Shown here: positions 39,824-48,396 of the stretch, piece by piece
Numbering within the stretch: the first letter of the stretch is position 1
Layout of the letters: the number at the start of each line of letters is the position of its first letter
From: CAZBBB01 sp964490005
GTDB lineage: Bacteria; Planctomycetota; B15-G4
Assembly: GCA_964490005.1 (NCBI GenBank)
Contig: CAZBBB010000013.1
Location: 1-48,399, forward strand
Reading direction: 5' to 3'
Length of the DNA: 48,399 bases
Notes under the pieces: generated by a model
Told to the model about the DNA's origin: nothing
The model's database searches: none
The model's input: only the letters and a program-made list of their open reading frames with translations
Made by a program: the position numbers and the translations under genes

Positions 39824-41763
39824 GGGGCCGGCGTGTACCAGATCGGCGAGGTGTAGGCGCGCTCCTGCAGCTCCATCGTCGTGCCCGGCAGCGGCTCGGT
39901 ACCGAAGCGCAGCGCGTCGTAGGCCGTCCAGCGCGGCGTCGGGATCTCGAGCACGCGACCGTAGTAGAAGGCCGGCTCGCTCGGGTCGAAGTCGGGGTCG
40001 GTCCAGACCGCGGCCAGTTCCGACGAGCCGATCGTGTTGGTCCACGACGCCGTCGCGACGTCGACGGTGTTGCCGACGGGCGGCAGCTTGCCCGTCGCCG
40101 GATCGGGCTGCCGCCCCCCCGACCAGGCCACGTCGTGGACCCGCTCGTGCAAGGCGCCGTCGGCGTCGATCCAGCCCTTGACGATCTGGTAGCGGTCGAG
40201 GTTGGCGCCGATGGGATCCTTCAGCGCAGCGACCAGGAAGGTCGGCGCGCGGCCCGCGGGCGCGCCCTTGAGGTCGCCGCCCATCGGCACGCCCTTGGCG
40301 TAACCCACCTGGGCCGGCATGCGGCCGTGCGCGTCGGCCGGCACGTAGTCGAAGCCGCCGAAGAAGCGCACGACCATGCGCGTGCCGGTGGTGGCGTAGG
40401 TCTCCTTGCGCGCCATCGCGTCCCAGATCGAGGCGCGCGTGTTCTCGTGCGCCCAGACCGCGGCGTAGCCCGAGGCCGAGACCTCCCAGTCCATGACGGT
40501 GATGCCGGTGTCCGGGTTGTGGACGAAGGGCTTGGTGAGGCGCTCGGGCGAGGGCTCGGCCGAAGAGACCTTGCCGAAGAAGTTCTCCTCGCGCGCGGTC
40601 GACAGGCCGGTGTGCGCGTCGGTGCTGCCGATCAGCCCGAACTTGTAGGGGTTGGCTCCCAGGCGGCGCTCGAGGGCCAGGCCGTTCTTGAGGGCGCTGC
40701 GCGCGTACTCGAACTCCAGCATCTCGGGCGTCTTCTTGATGCTCGCGTCGAGATTGCACTTGTCCCAGGTCTCGAAGTCGGCGAACTCGTCGTTGGGCGA
40801 GAGCAGCGGATGCGCCTCGCCGTCGCCCTTGGTCTGCGTGACCTCGTAGAGCCGCTCCCACTTGGCGCGCTGCTGCACGTAATCGAGGTCGAGCTTGCGG
40901 CCGAAAGCCTCCACGACGGGGAACATGATGCCGTTCGAGAGGTTGCCGTTGTGCGCGATGGCGAGCAGTTGCCCGCCGGTCCTGCGCTCGTAGCCCGCCA
41001 TCCAGGCCCACAGGTCCATGGGGTTGTCGCTGCCCAGCGGCTTGAGCGTGGTGTAGGGCTCCATCTGGCCGGCCTTGTCGGCGCCGTCGCGGTAGATCAC
41101 GTTGCGGTGCAGGTTGTTGCTGTTGGTGTTCGAGGTCCACTCGAAGCCGATGAAGGCGGTGAAGATGCCGGGCGTGTTGGCCGCCTCGGCCGCCGCGATC
41201 GTCGCGCTCCACGCGTCGCGGTAGGGCGTGCTGCCCGGCGAAGGCATGATCGAGGGCGAGATCAGGCCGCGCCCGAACGATCCCACGATCTCGAGCGCGG
41301 CGACGGCGCCGCGGCCGTCGTGCACCATCTGGTTCCAGCGGCGCCCCTGCTCGTCGGCCATGATCTCGGGCGCCCCGGCGTAGACGCGCGGGAAGAAACC
41401 CATGCCGTCGGAGTGGTCGGCGACGACCAGGAAGTCGAGCGGGCGCGAGAGCTTCACGGGCTGGCCGGAGGAGGACACGACCTGCTCGCCGCGCGCGAAG
41501 CGGTAGGCGCCCGCCGGATCGATGCGCGCGCCGAAGGCGCCGGCGTCCATCGAGAAGGAGGTGTGCAGGTGCGTGTCGCCGAACATCGGCCGCGTGGGGT
41601 AGTTGCGACCGGCGTAGGGCGAGTAGGGCGGCTTGTCGGCGTACAGGCCGCCGAGCGAGGCGCTCGTCGCGTGACCGGCGTCCTGCGCCGAGAGCGGGCC
41701 GGCGCACAGCGCGAGCAGGGACAGCAGGGCGAGCCGGGCACGGGTCGGTACGGAAGCGGACAT
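39820..41763 (-). CDS. DUF3604 domain exported protein (PHP-like metal site)
   Basis: A 647-aa exported protein filled by a DUF3604 domain. The signal peptide is LALLSLLALCAGPLSAQ. The N-terminal FGDTHLHTSFSMD (D63, H65, H67) and LDFLVVADHSDGMGFF are metal-ligand motifs like those of PHP-type phosphoesterases. Others are FIGFEWTSNTNSNNLHRN, LLAIAHNGNLSNG, LIGSTDAHTGLSTAREENFF and IWDAMARKETYATTG. The biochemical reaction of DUF3604 is not established as far as I know. It is in an operon with the coiled-coil lipoprotein. Confidence 0.9.
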   Translation of the reverse strand: MSASVPTRARLALLSLLALCAGPLSAQDAGHATSASLGGLYADKPPYSPYAGRNYPTRPMFGDTHLHTSFSMDAGAFGARIDPAGAYRFARGEQVVSSSGQPVKLSRPLDFLVVADHSDGMGFFPRVYAGAPEIMADEQGRRWNQMVHDGRGAVAALEIVGSFGRGLISPSIMPSPGSTPYRDAWSATIAAAEAANTPGIFTAFIGFEWTSNTNSNNLHRNVIYRDGADKAGQMEPYTTLKPLGSDNPMDLWAWMAGYERRTGGQLLAIAHNGNLSNGIMFPVVEAFGRKLDLDYVQQRAKWERLYEVTQTKGDGEAHPLLSPNDEFADFETWDKCNLDASIKKTPEMLEFEYARSALKNGLALERRLGANPYKFGLIGSTDAHTGLSTAREENFFGKVSSAEPSPERLTKPFVHNPDTGITVMDWEVSASGYAAVWAHENTRASIWDAMARKETYATTGTRMVVRFFGGFDYVPADAHGRMPAQVGYAKGVPMGGDLKGAPAGRAPTFLVAALKDPIGANLDRYQIVKGWIDADGALHERVHDVAWSGGRQPDPATGKLPPVGNTVDVATASWTNTIGSSELAAVWTDPDFDPSEPAFYYGRVLEIPTPRWTAYDALRFGTEPLPGTTMELQERAYTSPIWYTPAP

Positions 41764-41925
41764 GTCGGGATCCTCGGGGTGCGGCGCGCCCGGCGCTCGC
41801 GCGCCCGCCTCGGAGCGGGCCGCGCGGCCGGACGCCGCGCGGCGGATCCTCGCACATGGCGCGGTGCGCCGGAAGGGCGGCGCGGCGCGGGGGCGCCGAG
41901 CGTGGCTCGCGCCGACCCGCCGGCG

Positions 41926-41931
41926 TATCAT
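41926..41931 (+). promoter_or_regulatory. Putative -10 box and structured leader of the radical SAM gene
   Basis: TATCAT would start a leader of about 60 nt. The leader holds an 8-bp hairpin (41952-41959 with 41965-41972, loop CGCGC) and a GGGAGG ribosome-binding site at 41985-41990. Confidence 0.4.
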
Positions 41932-41999
41932 CGCCAGGACTCAGGCGAAGTGCAGGCTCCGCGCGAGCCTGCCGGGCGCGCGCCGGGAGGTCGCGACAG

Positions 42000-43025
42000 A
42001 TGCCAGACCGGGTGCAAGCCGCTGCCGAGTCGACCCTCGACGCGCCGATCTCGTGCCCGATGGCCGACGGGCTGTACATCGACGCCGAAGGCAACGTCCG
42101 CTGCTACTGCTCCACCGGCGTGGCCAAGGTGCTGGGCACGATCCGCGGGCGCGACATCATGGACTTCTTCCACGGCGAGACCATGCTCGCGCTGCGGGCC
42201 TCGCTCGCCGATCGCGTCTTTCCTTACGCCGAGTGCCGCTCGTGCGGCAAGAAGCGATTCAATGCGAAGAGCGTGCCCGTACCGCGGCCGACGGTCATGC
42301 ACATCATCCATTTCGAGCCGTCGGCGGCCTGCAACCTCGAGTGCCCGGCCTGCCCCGGAACCGCGTGGCGAGCGGGAGGTTGGGCCGGCGGTCCCCCGCC
42401 CAAGCGCAGGTTCTTTCCGTTGGGCGAGTTCCGGGACATGGTCGATGCGCTCACGGTCCCCCTCCAGGTCGTGGTCATGGCGGGCTTGGGCGAGCCGCTG
42501 CTGAACCCTGACGTGCCGGCGATGGTCGCGTACCTGAAATCGCGACTCGCGTCCCCGCCGAAAGTTCGTATCGACACGAACGGCAGCTTGCCGCGCGTCG
42601 ACGTCCCCGCCCTCGTCGCGAGCGGCGTGAACACGGTCCGCGTCGGACTCGACGGGGTCCGGCAGGAGTCGTACGTGCAGTACCGCGTGGGAGGCAGGAT
42701 CGATCTCGCTCTGGCCTTCCTGGAGCAGCTCGTCGAAGAGCGGGAACGACAGCGTCGCGACGGCTTGCAGATCGTCTGGAAGTACATCCTGTTCGAACAC
42801 AACGACGGGGATGCGGACGTGGACCGGGCGATCGAGCTCGCGACCGGGTGGGGCGTCGACCTCCAGTTCGAGCAGGCCTGGTCGAACAGCGCCGGCTCCC
42901 GCCGCGACCGCGCGGCGCTCGAGGAGAAGATCAGCGCGGCGGGCGCGTATCTGCGCAGCAAGGAACCGGGCGCGGCCGAGCGCTGGCGATCCTTCAAGCA
43001 GCTCAAGAGCCGTCTGGAATCCTGA
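42000..43025 (+). CDS. Radical SAM protein with N-terminal SPASM-like cysteine domain
   Basis: Radical S-adenosylmethionine enzyme, 341 aa, of unknown substrate. The [4Fe-4S] motif is C111-x3-C115-x2-C118 in SAACNLECPACPG. The glycine-rich SAM site follows as VVMAGLGEPLLNPD, then IDTNGSLP and VRVGLDGVRQES. Before the core, residues 31-85 carry C35, C37, C79 and C82 (GNVRCYCSTG, then the LGTIRGRDIMDFF-type helix and ECRSCGKKRF). This is the layout of a SPASM auxiliary-cluster domain placed before the barrel instead of after it. Codon use is a little less GC-rich than its neighbours. The adjacent genes do not suggest a peptide substrate. Confidence 0.85.
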   Translation: MPDRVQAAAESTLDAPISCPMADGLYIDAEGNVRCYCSTGVAKVLGTIRGRDIMDFFHGETMLALRASLADRVFPYAECRSCGKKRFNAKSVPVPRPTVMHIIHFEPSAACNLECPACPGTAWRAGGWAGGPPPKRRFFPLGEFRDMVDALTVPLQVVVMAGLGEPLLNPDVPAMVAYLKSRLASPPKVRIDTNGSLPRVDVPALVASGVNTVRVGLDGVRQESYVQYRVGGRIDLALAFLEQLVEERERQRRDGLQIVWKYILFEHNDGDADVDRAIELATGWGVDLQFEQAWSNSAGSRRDRAALEEKISAAGAYLRSKEPGAAERWRSFKQLKSRLES

Positions 43026-43042
43026 GACGCGCCCCCGGCGCG

Positions 43043-43393
43043 TCAGGCGCGCAGGATCTTCTCCATGGCGCGCCCCTTGGCCAGTTCGTCGACGAGCTTG
43101 TCCATCATGCGGATCTTGCGCATGAGCGGATCGGGCACCTCCTCGACGCGCACGCCGCAGACGACGCCGGTAATCTTGCCGGCCTGGGGATGGAAGGCGG
43201 GCGCCTCGTCGAAGAAGGCCTGCAGGTCCTTCTTCTGCTTGATCTGTCGCGACAGGCCCCGGCCGTCGTAACCCGTCAGCCAGCGGAGGACCTTGTCCAG
43301 CTCGGCCTTGGTGCGCCCCTTCTTCTCGACCTTCGCGACGTAGTGCGGGTAGATGCTCGCGAAGCTCATGCGGAAGACGCGCTGCAGGTCCAT
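43043..43393 (-). CDS. DUF2200 family protein
   Basis: A 116-aa cytoplasmic protein of the DUF2200 family, recognised by VFRMSFASIYPHYVAKVEKKGRT (key part VYPHY-like SIYPHYVAK), KVLRWLTGYD and FHPQAGKITGVVCGVRVEEV. The function is unknown. The family is often found with DUF1801-type proteins in environmental bacteria, as here (a DUF1801 gene is 58 nt upstream on the same strand). It has its own -10 box. Confidence 0.85.
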   Translation of the reverse strand: MDLQRVFRMSFASIYPHYVAKVEKKGRTKAELDKVLRWLTGYDGRGLSRQIKQKKDLQAFFDEAPAFHPQAGKITGVVCGVRVEEVPDPLMRKIRMMDKLVDELAKGRAMEKILRA

Positions 43394-43434
43394 CTCGGGC
43401 TCCGGTCTCGGAACGGCGCGGGGCGCGGCGGCCG

Positions 43435-43440
43435 ATCATA
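43435..43440 (-). promoter_or_regulatory. Putative -10 box for the DUF2200 gene
   Basis: TATGAT on the minus strand, 41 nt before the ATG at 43393. Confidence 0.35.
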
Positions 43441-43451
43441 CGGCATCGGCG

Positions 43452-43871
43452 TCAGCGGCGACCCGCGCGCGCCCTGCCGCCCTTGCGCGCCGCCGGCTGC
43501 TTGCCGCGGCGCACGCCCGGCAGCCTGACGGCCTGCGCGAGCAGCGCGCCGAAGGCTTGGGGATCGATGTCCGCCGGCGCGCGCACCTTGACGTGCCGCA
43601 CGAAGGCGCCTTGGCCCTGAAGCAGCCGGCGCGGGTCCTTCAGCTTGCTGCCCTGGATGAACCCGAACTGCACGAAGGCCGTGTCGGCGTAGACGTAGGC
43701 CACCGGCCCCTCCTCGTTGCGCCAGCAGCCGTTGCCCCACATGACGGCCTCCTGCAGCGCCGGCTGCGCCCGCGCCACGAAGGCGCGCAGCCGCCGGATG
43801 ATCGTCCGGTGCTTCGGACTCTGCGCCGCGAGATACGCGTCGAAGCTCGGGTACGACTTCATCTTGCCCAT
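43452..43871 (-). CDS. DUF1801 (YdhG-like) family protein
   Basis: A 139-aa protein of the DUF1801/YdhG fold. Characteristic parts are MKSYPSFDAYLAAQSPKHR, LQEAVMWGNGCWRNEEGPVAYVY (key WGNGC region), and FIQGSKLKDPRRLLQGQG. The last 20 residues are Arg/Lys/Ala-rich (KQPAARKGGRARAGRR), which could bind nucleic acid or be a disordered tail. The family role is not known. The ATG at 43871 is chosen because it gives the family's usual short N-terminus. Confidence 0.85.
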   Translation of the reverse strand: MGKMKSYPSFDAYLAAQSPKHRTIIRRLRAFVARAQPALQEAVMWGNGCWRNEEGPVAYVYADTAFVQFGFIQGSKLKDPRRLLQGQGAFVRHVKVRAPADIDPQAFGALLAQAVRLPGVRRGKQPAARKGGRARAGRR

Positions 43872-43942
43872 CGCATGCACTCCACGACCGGGAAAAGGGG
43901 GGCATCGCCGGGCATGATCGTCGATCGCCGGCCCGCGCGCCC

Positions 43943-45418
43943 CTACCGCGCGCCGGCGAGCAGTTCGAGGGTGCCGAGCAACCGCTCGATGACGGCCTCG
44001 TCGCTGAGCGGGTTCATCACGACCAGGCGCAGCCAGCGGCGCCCGCCGACGTCGGTCTGCGTGATGTAGAACTCGCCGCGCGCGACGATCGCGGCGCGCA
44101 GCGCGGCGGTGGCCTCGTCGTCGTCGTCCTGCCGCGCGAAGCAGACGATGTTGCTCTCGGGCTCGCACAGCACGACGAAGCCCGGCCGGCGCGCGATGAG
44201 CGCCGCGAAGGCGCGGGCGCGATCGCAGAGCGTCTCGACGTGGCGCGCCAGCCCCTGCTCGCCGAGCGTCGCGAGCACCAGGAACAGCTTGAGCCCCAGG
44301 CTCGACTTGGTGCACTCGACGGTGCGCGCGATGAGGTCGACGCCCACCTCGGCCGGGCGCTCCTTGATGAGGTAGCTGCCCTGCTGGCGGAAGGCGCCGG
44401 TGAGCCGCGCCACGTCGCGGAACAGCACCGCGGCGCAGAGCGTCGAGACGCCCAGCAGCTTGTGCGCGTCCCAGACGAGCGAGTCGGCGCGCGCCACGCC
44501 GGCCAGGCGCTGCCGCTCGCGCGGCGAGACGAGCGCCGAGGCGCCGTGCGCGCCGTCGACGTGCAGCCAGACGCCGCGCTCGGTGCAGGCGTCGGCGATC
44601 TCGGGCAGCGGGTCGAAGGCGCCGGCCGGCGTGTTGCCGGCGCTCGCGACGAGCGCGATGACGCGCCGGCCGGCCTCGGCGGCGCGCGCGAAGCCCGCGT
44701 GCAGCCGTTCGGGCACGATGCGCCCGGCCTCGTCGACCTCGAGCGGAAAGACCGCCTTGGCCCCCAGCCCCAGCAGCGCCACCGAGCGCGCGATGGAGTA
44801 GTGGGCCGAGGCCGGCGCGAGCACGGCCAGGTCGCAGGGCGCGCCGTGCTCCCAGGCCTCGGGACAGGCGGCGGCGCGCGCGGCCGCCAGCGCCGTGAGA
44901 TTCGCGAGGCTGCCGCCGTGCGTGAGCACGCCGCCCGGGCCGCCCGCGGGCGCGCCGCCCTCGCCCAGCGGCCGCCCCTCGGCGCGCCAGCCGACCTTCT
45001 CGCACAGCCAGTCGAGCACGGCGATCTCGATCGCCGTGGCCGGCGCTCCCATCTCGTAGACCGCCATGCCGTTGTTGAGGCAGCCGTGCACGAGGTCGGC
45101 CAGCGCCGAGGGCAGCTGCGGCACCGCCACCTGGTGGCCGAGGTAGTGGGGATGATGCAGGCGCGTGGTGTCGGCGAGATAGTCGGCGACGAACGCCGGG
45201 AGCTGGCCGGCCGTCATGCCGCCCTCGCGCACCCAGCGGTCGAGCGCCAGGCTCTCGGTCAACTCGGGCAGCGGGCGCTGGCGCAGCACGGGCGTACGCC
45301 CCGCGCGGCTCTCCTCGATGTAGGCGCGCAGCACGGCGAGCAGCTCTTCGCCCGCGGCGTGGAAGGCCTGCACGTCGTCGGGCCGGCCGGCGTAGCGCGG
45401 GTCGTCGTGGATCGTCAT
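43943..45418 (-). CDS. PLP-dependent group II decarboxylase
   Basis: Pyridoxal-phosphate amino-acid decarboxylase, 491 aa, related to aromatic-amino-acid, glutamate and diaminobutyrate decarboxylases. The cofactor lysine is K320 in LVWDAHKLLG. Other blocks are TRLHHPHYLGHQ, GVLTHGGSLANLTAL (phosphate binding), SAHYSIARSVALLGLG, ASAGNTPAGAFDP and WLHVDGAHGASALV. The aspartate that contacts the pyridine nitrogen is in VDGAHG. The substrate cannot be fixed from sequence. It follows the FadE-like gene by 15 nt and may be its operon partner. Confidence 0.9.
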   Translation of the reverse strand: MTIHDDPRYAGRPDDVQAFHAAGEELLAVLRAYIEESRAGRTPVLRQRPLPELTESLALDRWVREGGMTAGQLPAFVADYLADTTRLHHPHYLGHQVAVPQLPSALADLVHGCLNNGMAVYEMGAPATAIEIAVLDWLCEKVGWRAEGRPLGEGGAPAGGPGGVLTHGGSLANLTALAAARAAACPEAWEHGAPCDLAVLAPASAHYSIARSVALLGLGAKAVFPLEVDEAGRIVPERLHAGFARAAEAGRRVIALVASAGNTPAGAFDPLPEIADACTERGVWLHVDGAHGASALVSPRERQRLAGVARADSLVWDAHKLLGVSTLCAAVLFRDVARLTGAFRQQGSYLIKERPAEVGVDLIARTVECTKSSLGLKLFLVLATLGEQGLARHVETLCDRARAFAALIARRPGFVVLCEPESNIVCFARQDDDDEATAALRAAIVARGEFYITQTDVGGRRWLRLVVMNPLSDEAVIERLLGTLELLAGAR

Positions 45419-45433
45419 CGCGTGCGGCCGGGC

Positions 45434-47860
45434 TCAGCCGCGCAGCGCGGCGAAGGCCCGCTCGTCGTAGGCGTCGACCTGGATGGCGTCGTGGCGCGCG
45501 GTCTCGGCGGCCGCCACGCGCGCCCCCTCCTCCGCGGAGAGCACCCCGGCCGCGACGGCGCGCGACGGCAGGTCGGCGGCGGGCTCCTCGGGCAGCTTCC
45601 CCGCCTTGACCGCCTCGCGCAGCTTGCGCGCGGCCTCCGCGGCGGCGAGCACGCGGGCACGCGCCGCCTCGATCGCCCCCAGGCCCGGCTGGCCCGGCGG
45701 GGGCACGTACACGTCGCGCGTGAGCGATTCGCGCAGCGGCCCCTCGAGCAGGTCGCGCGCGACGCTCGCCGAGAGCGCGTCGGACGGCCCGCGCGCCCGC
45801 GCGCCGAACGGGAAGCACAGCAGCCGTAGCGCGGCCCCCAGCGGACGGATCGGCAGGTTGTCGAGCACGCCCACGAGCGCCGCGCGCGACTGCGCGTGGC
45901 AGTGCTCGACGGCCCAGCGCGCCACGTCGCGCTCGGCGGCCGGCTCGCCGCGCATCGCGTGCCGGTGCAGGACGGCCGTCGCGAGGTAGTTCCAGGCCAG
46001 CACGTCGGCCAGGCGCCCGCTGAGCATCTCGCGCCGCTTGAGCGAGCCGCCCAAGGTGGCCATGGCCACGTCGGCGACGAGCGCGAAGGCGTTGCACGAG
46101 CGGCCCAGCCGCCCGAAGGCGCGCCGCATCCAGCGCGCGTGCGGCAGCGCCGGCGCGCCGCCGTCGACGCACGCCAGCAGCGGCGCGCGCGCCGCGCTCG
46201 TCACGACGTGGTTGACGTGCGCGAAGAAGGCGCCGTCGAAGCGCGCGACGTCGCGCGCCGCGACGGCCTCCATCTGCGCGTGCACGAAGGGGTGGCAGCG
46301 GATGGCGCCCTGCCCGAAGACGATCAGCGAGCGCGTGAGGATGTTGGCGCCCTCGACCGTGATGCCGATCGGCACGGCCTGGTAGGCGCGCGCCAGCGGA
46401 TTGCGCGGGCCGCGCGAGATCGCGGCGCCGCCGAGCACGTCCATGCCGTCGTTGACGACCACGCGCATGGCCTCGGTGAGCCAGGCCTTGCAGATGGCCG
46501 AGAGCACGGCCGGCTTCTCGCCGGCGTCGACCGCGCCGGCCGTGAGCACGCGCGCCGCGTCGGCCAGGTGCGTGAGCCCGGCGATGCGCGCCAGGCGCTC
46601 TTCGACGCCCTCGAAGCGCCCGATGGGCAGGTTGAACTGCCGGCGCACGAGCGCGTAGGCCGAGACCAGCCGCGCCGTGAACTGGCAGCTTCCGGCCGAG
46701 AGCGAGGGCAGGCTGATCGAGCGGCCGGCCGCGAGGCAGTCCATGAGCATGCGCCAACCCTGGCCGGCGCGCTCCGGGCCGCCCAGGATCGCGTCGATCG
46801 GCACGAAGACGTCGCGCCCGCGGTTGGGGCCGTTGAGGAACGGCACGCCGAGCGGGTCGTGCCGGTCGCCGATCTCGATGCCCGGCAGTTGCGCCGGCAC
46901 GAGCGCGACGGTGATGCCCGGCTCGGGGTCCGCGCCCAGCAGGTGCTGCGGATCGAGCAGGCGGAAGGCCAGGCCCAGCACCGTGGCGCGCGGGCCCAGC
47001 GTCGTGTAGCGCTTGTCCCAGTCGAGGCGCAGGCCGAGCGTCGATCGGCCCTCCCACGTGCCGTGACAGACCACGCCGGTGGCGCCCATCGCGACGGCGT
47101 CGCTGCCGTTCTCGGGGCCGGTGAGAGCGAAGCAGGGGATCTCCTCGCCGCGCGCCAGGCGCGGCAGCCAGTGCGCCTTCTGCTCCTCGGTGCCGTACTT
47201 GTGCAGCAGCTCGGCGGGCCCCAGCGAGTTGGGCACCATGACCGACACGGCCGCGGTCACGCTGCAGCTCGACAGGCGCGTGACGACCGCGCCGTGCATC
47301 GCCGCCGAGAAGCCGTGGCCGCCGTACTTCTCCGGGATGATCAGCCCGAGGAAGCGGTGCCGCTTGAGGTGCGCCCAGCTCGCCTCGTCGAGGTCGCCGC
47401 GCTGCACGATGGCCCAGTCGTCGGCCATGCGGCACAGCTCCTCGACGGGGCCGGCGAGGAAGGCCTTCTCGCGCTCGGAGAGCGGCTGCGGACGGAACGT
47501 GAGCAGATGGCGCCAGTCGGGCCGGCCCGAGAAGAGCTGGCGGTCCCACCAGACGGTGCCGGCCTCCAGCGCGATGCGCTCGGTCTCGCCCATCTTCGGC
47601 AGGGCCGCGCCGACGAGACGCATGAGCAGCGGCGAGATCACCGCGCGGCGCAGCTTCGGCAGGCCGAAGAGCAGCGCCGCCACGAGCCAGAAGCTCGCCG
47701 CCACGCCGAACCACGGCGAGGCGACGCCGCTCGCGGCGCCCCAGCGGCCGAGCAGCGCGGCGCCGCCGAGCACCCAGGCGAAGAACCCGAGGCCCCGCGC
47801 GCAGAGGATCCACAGCACGACGATCGACGCGATCACGACGGCGGTCTGCATGAGGCCCAT
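45434..47860 (-). CDS. fadE: Acyl-CoA dehydrogenase, FadE-like
   Basis: Membrane-associated acyl-CoA dehydrogenase, 808 aa, the length and layout of FadE, which catalyses the first step of fatty-acid beta-oxidation. The N-terminus has two or three hydrophobic helices (AVVIASIVVLWILCARGLGFF, LVAALLFGLPKL). The FAD-dependent fold spans about residues 110-500: GLIIPEKYGGHGFSAA, IPCFALTGPENGSDA, LGLRLDWDKRYTTLGP, DVLGGAAISRGPRNPLARAY and VEGANILTRSLIVFGQGAIR. A DUF1974 C-terminal region follows. The redox partner is not in the window. The gene is divergent from the HIT protein gene. Confidence 0.93.
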   Translation of the reverse strand: MGLMQTAVVIASIVVLWILCARGLGFFAWVLGGAALLGRWGAASGVASPWFGVAASFWLVAALLFGLPKLRRAVISPLLMRLVGAALPKMGETERIALEAGTVWWDRQLFSGRPDWRHLLTFRPQPLSEREKAFLAGPVEELCRMADDWAIVQRGDLDEASWAHLKRHRFLGLIIPEKYGGHGFSAAMHGAVVTRLSSCSVTAAVSVMVPNSLGPAELLHKYGTEEQKAHWLPRLARGEEIPCFALTGPENGSDAVAMGATGVVCHGTWEGRSTLGLRLDWDKRYTTLGPRATVLGLAFRLLDPQHLLGADPEPGITVALVPAQLPGIEIGDRHDPLGVPFLNGPNRGRDVFVPIDAILGGPERAGQGWRMLMDCLAAGRSISLPSLSAGSCQFTARLVSAYALVRRQFNLPIGRFEGVEERLARIAGLTHLADAARVLTAGAVDAGEKPAVLSAICKAWLTEAMRVVVNDGMDVLGGAAISRGPRNPLARAYQAVPIGITVEGANILTRSLIVFGQGAIRCHPFVHAQMEAVAARDVARFDGAFFAHVNHVVTSAARAPLLACVDGGAPALPHARWMRRAFGRLGRSCNAFALVADVAMATLGGSLKRREMLSGRLADVLAWNYLATAVLHRHAMRGEPAAERDVARWAVEHCHAQSRAALVGVLDNLPIRPLGAALRLLCFPFGARARGPSDALSASVARDLLEGPLRESLTRDVYVPPPGQPGLGAIEAARARVLAAAEAARKLREAVKAGKLPEEPAADLPSRAVAAGVLSAEEGARVAAAETARHDAIQVDAYDERAFAALRG

Positions 47861-47952
47861 CTTCCCGTTCGCGGAGCCCGGATGGAATCGCGGCGTGCCG
47901 CGTCGGCGCGCGCCGGGCCCCGCGCGCGTGGCGGCCGACGGCAGCCGACCGT

Positions 47953-47958
47953 TATCCT
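47953..47958 (+). promoter_or_regulatory. Putative -10 box for the HIT gene
   Basis: TATCCT followed by six nt (GAGGGG) and the ATG at 47965. The spacer looks like a ribosome-binding site but is too close to the start codon to work as one, so leaderless translation is likely. Confidence 0.5.
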
Positions 47959-47964
47959 GAGGGG

Positions 47965-48396
47965 ATGCCTTCCGTGTTCACGCGCATCATCGCCGGCGAG
48001 CTGCCCGGGCGCTTCGTCCATCGCGACGAGCGCTGCGTCGCCTTCCTCTCGATCGAGCCGCTCTCGCCCGGGCACCTGCTCGTCGTGCCGCGCGCCGAGA
48101 TCGACCACTGGCTCGACCTGCCGCCGGACCTCGCCGCGCACCTGTTCGCGGTGGCGCAGCGGCTCGGCGGCGCGCTGCAGGCGGCCTTCTCGCCCGAGAA
48201 GGTCGGCCTGATGATCGCCGGGCTCGAGGTGCGGCACGTGCACCTGCACCTCGTCCCCATCCGCCGGCTCGGCGACTTGAACTTCGCCAACGCCGACAAG
48301 CAGGCGCAGGCCGCCGACCTCGACCGCGCGGCCGAACGCGTGCGCGCCGCGATCGCGGCCCTGCCGCCGGCCGGTGCGGGCGCCGGAGCGCGCTGA
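47965..48396 (+). CDS. HIT family (HINT/Fhit-like) nucleotide hydrolase
   Basis: A 143-aa histidine-triad protein that cleaves nucleoside phosphoramidates or dinucleotides. The triad is HVHLHLVPI at residues 91-97, and the N-terminus has FTRIIAGELPGRFVHRDERC and PLSPGHLLVVPRAEI, the usual HINT order. The extension after the triad (about 45 aa, DLNFANADKQAQAADLDRAA) matches the HIT proteins of actinobacterial and planctomycete type. The leaderless -10 box supports the start at 47965. Confidence 0.92.
   Translation: MPSVFTRIIAGELPGRFVHRDERCVAFLSIEPLSPGHLLVVPRAEIDHWLDLPPDLAAHLFAVAQRLGGALQAAFSPEKVGLMIAGLEVRHVHLHLVPIRRLGDLNFANADKQAQAADLDRAAERVRAAIAALPPAGAGAGAR

Noticed and set aside
38438..42094. 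A single 1218-codon minus-strand frame
   Set aside because: The real coding is 38438..39823 for the lipoprotein in this frame; the rest is a shadow of the DUF3604 gene in another frame.
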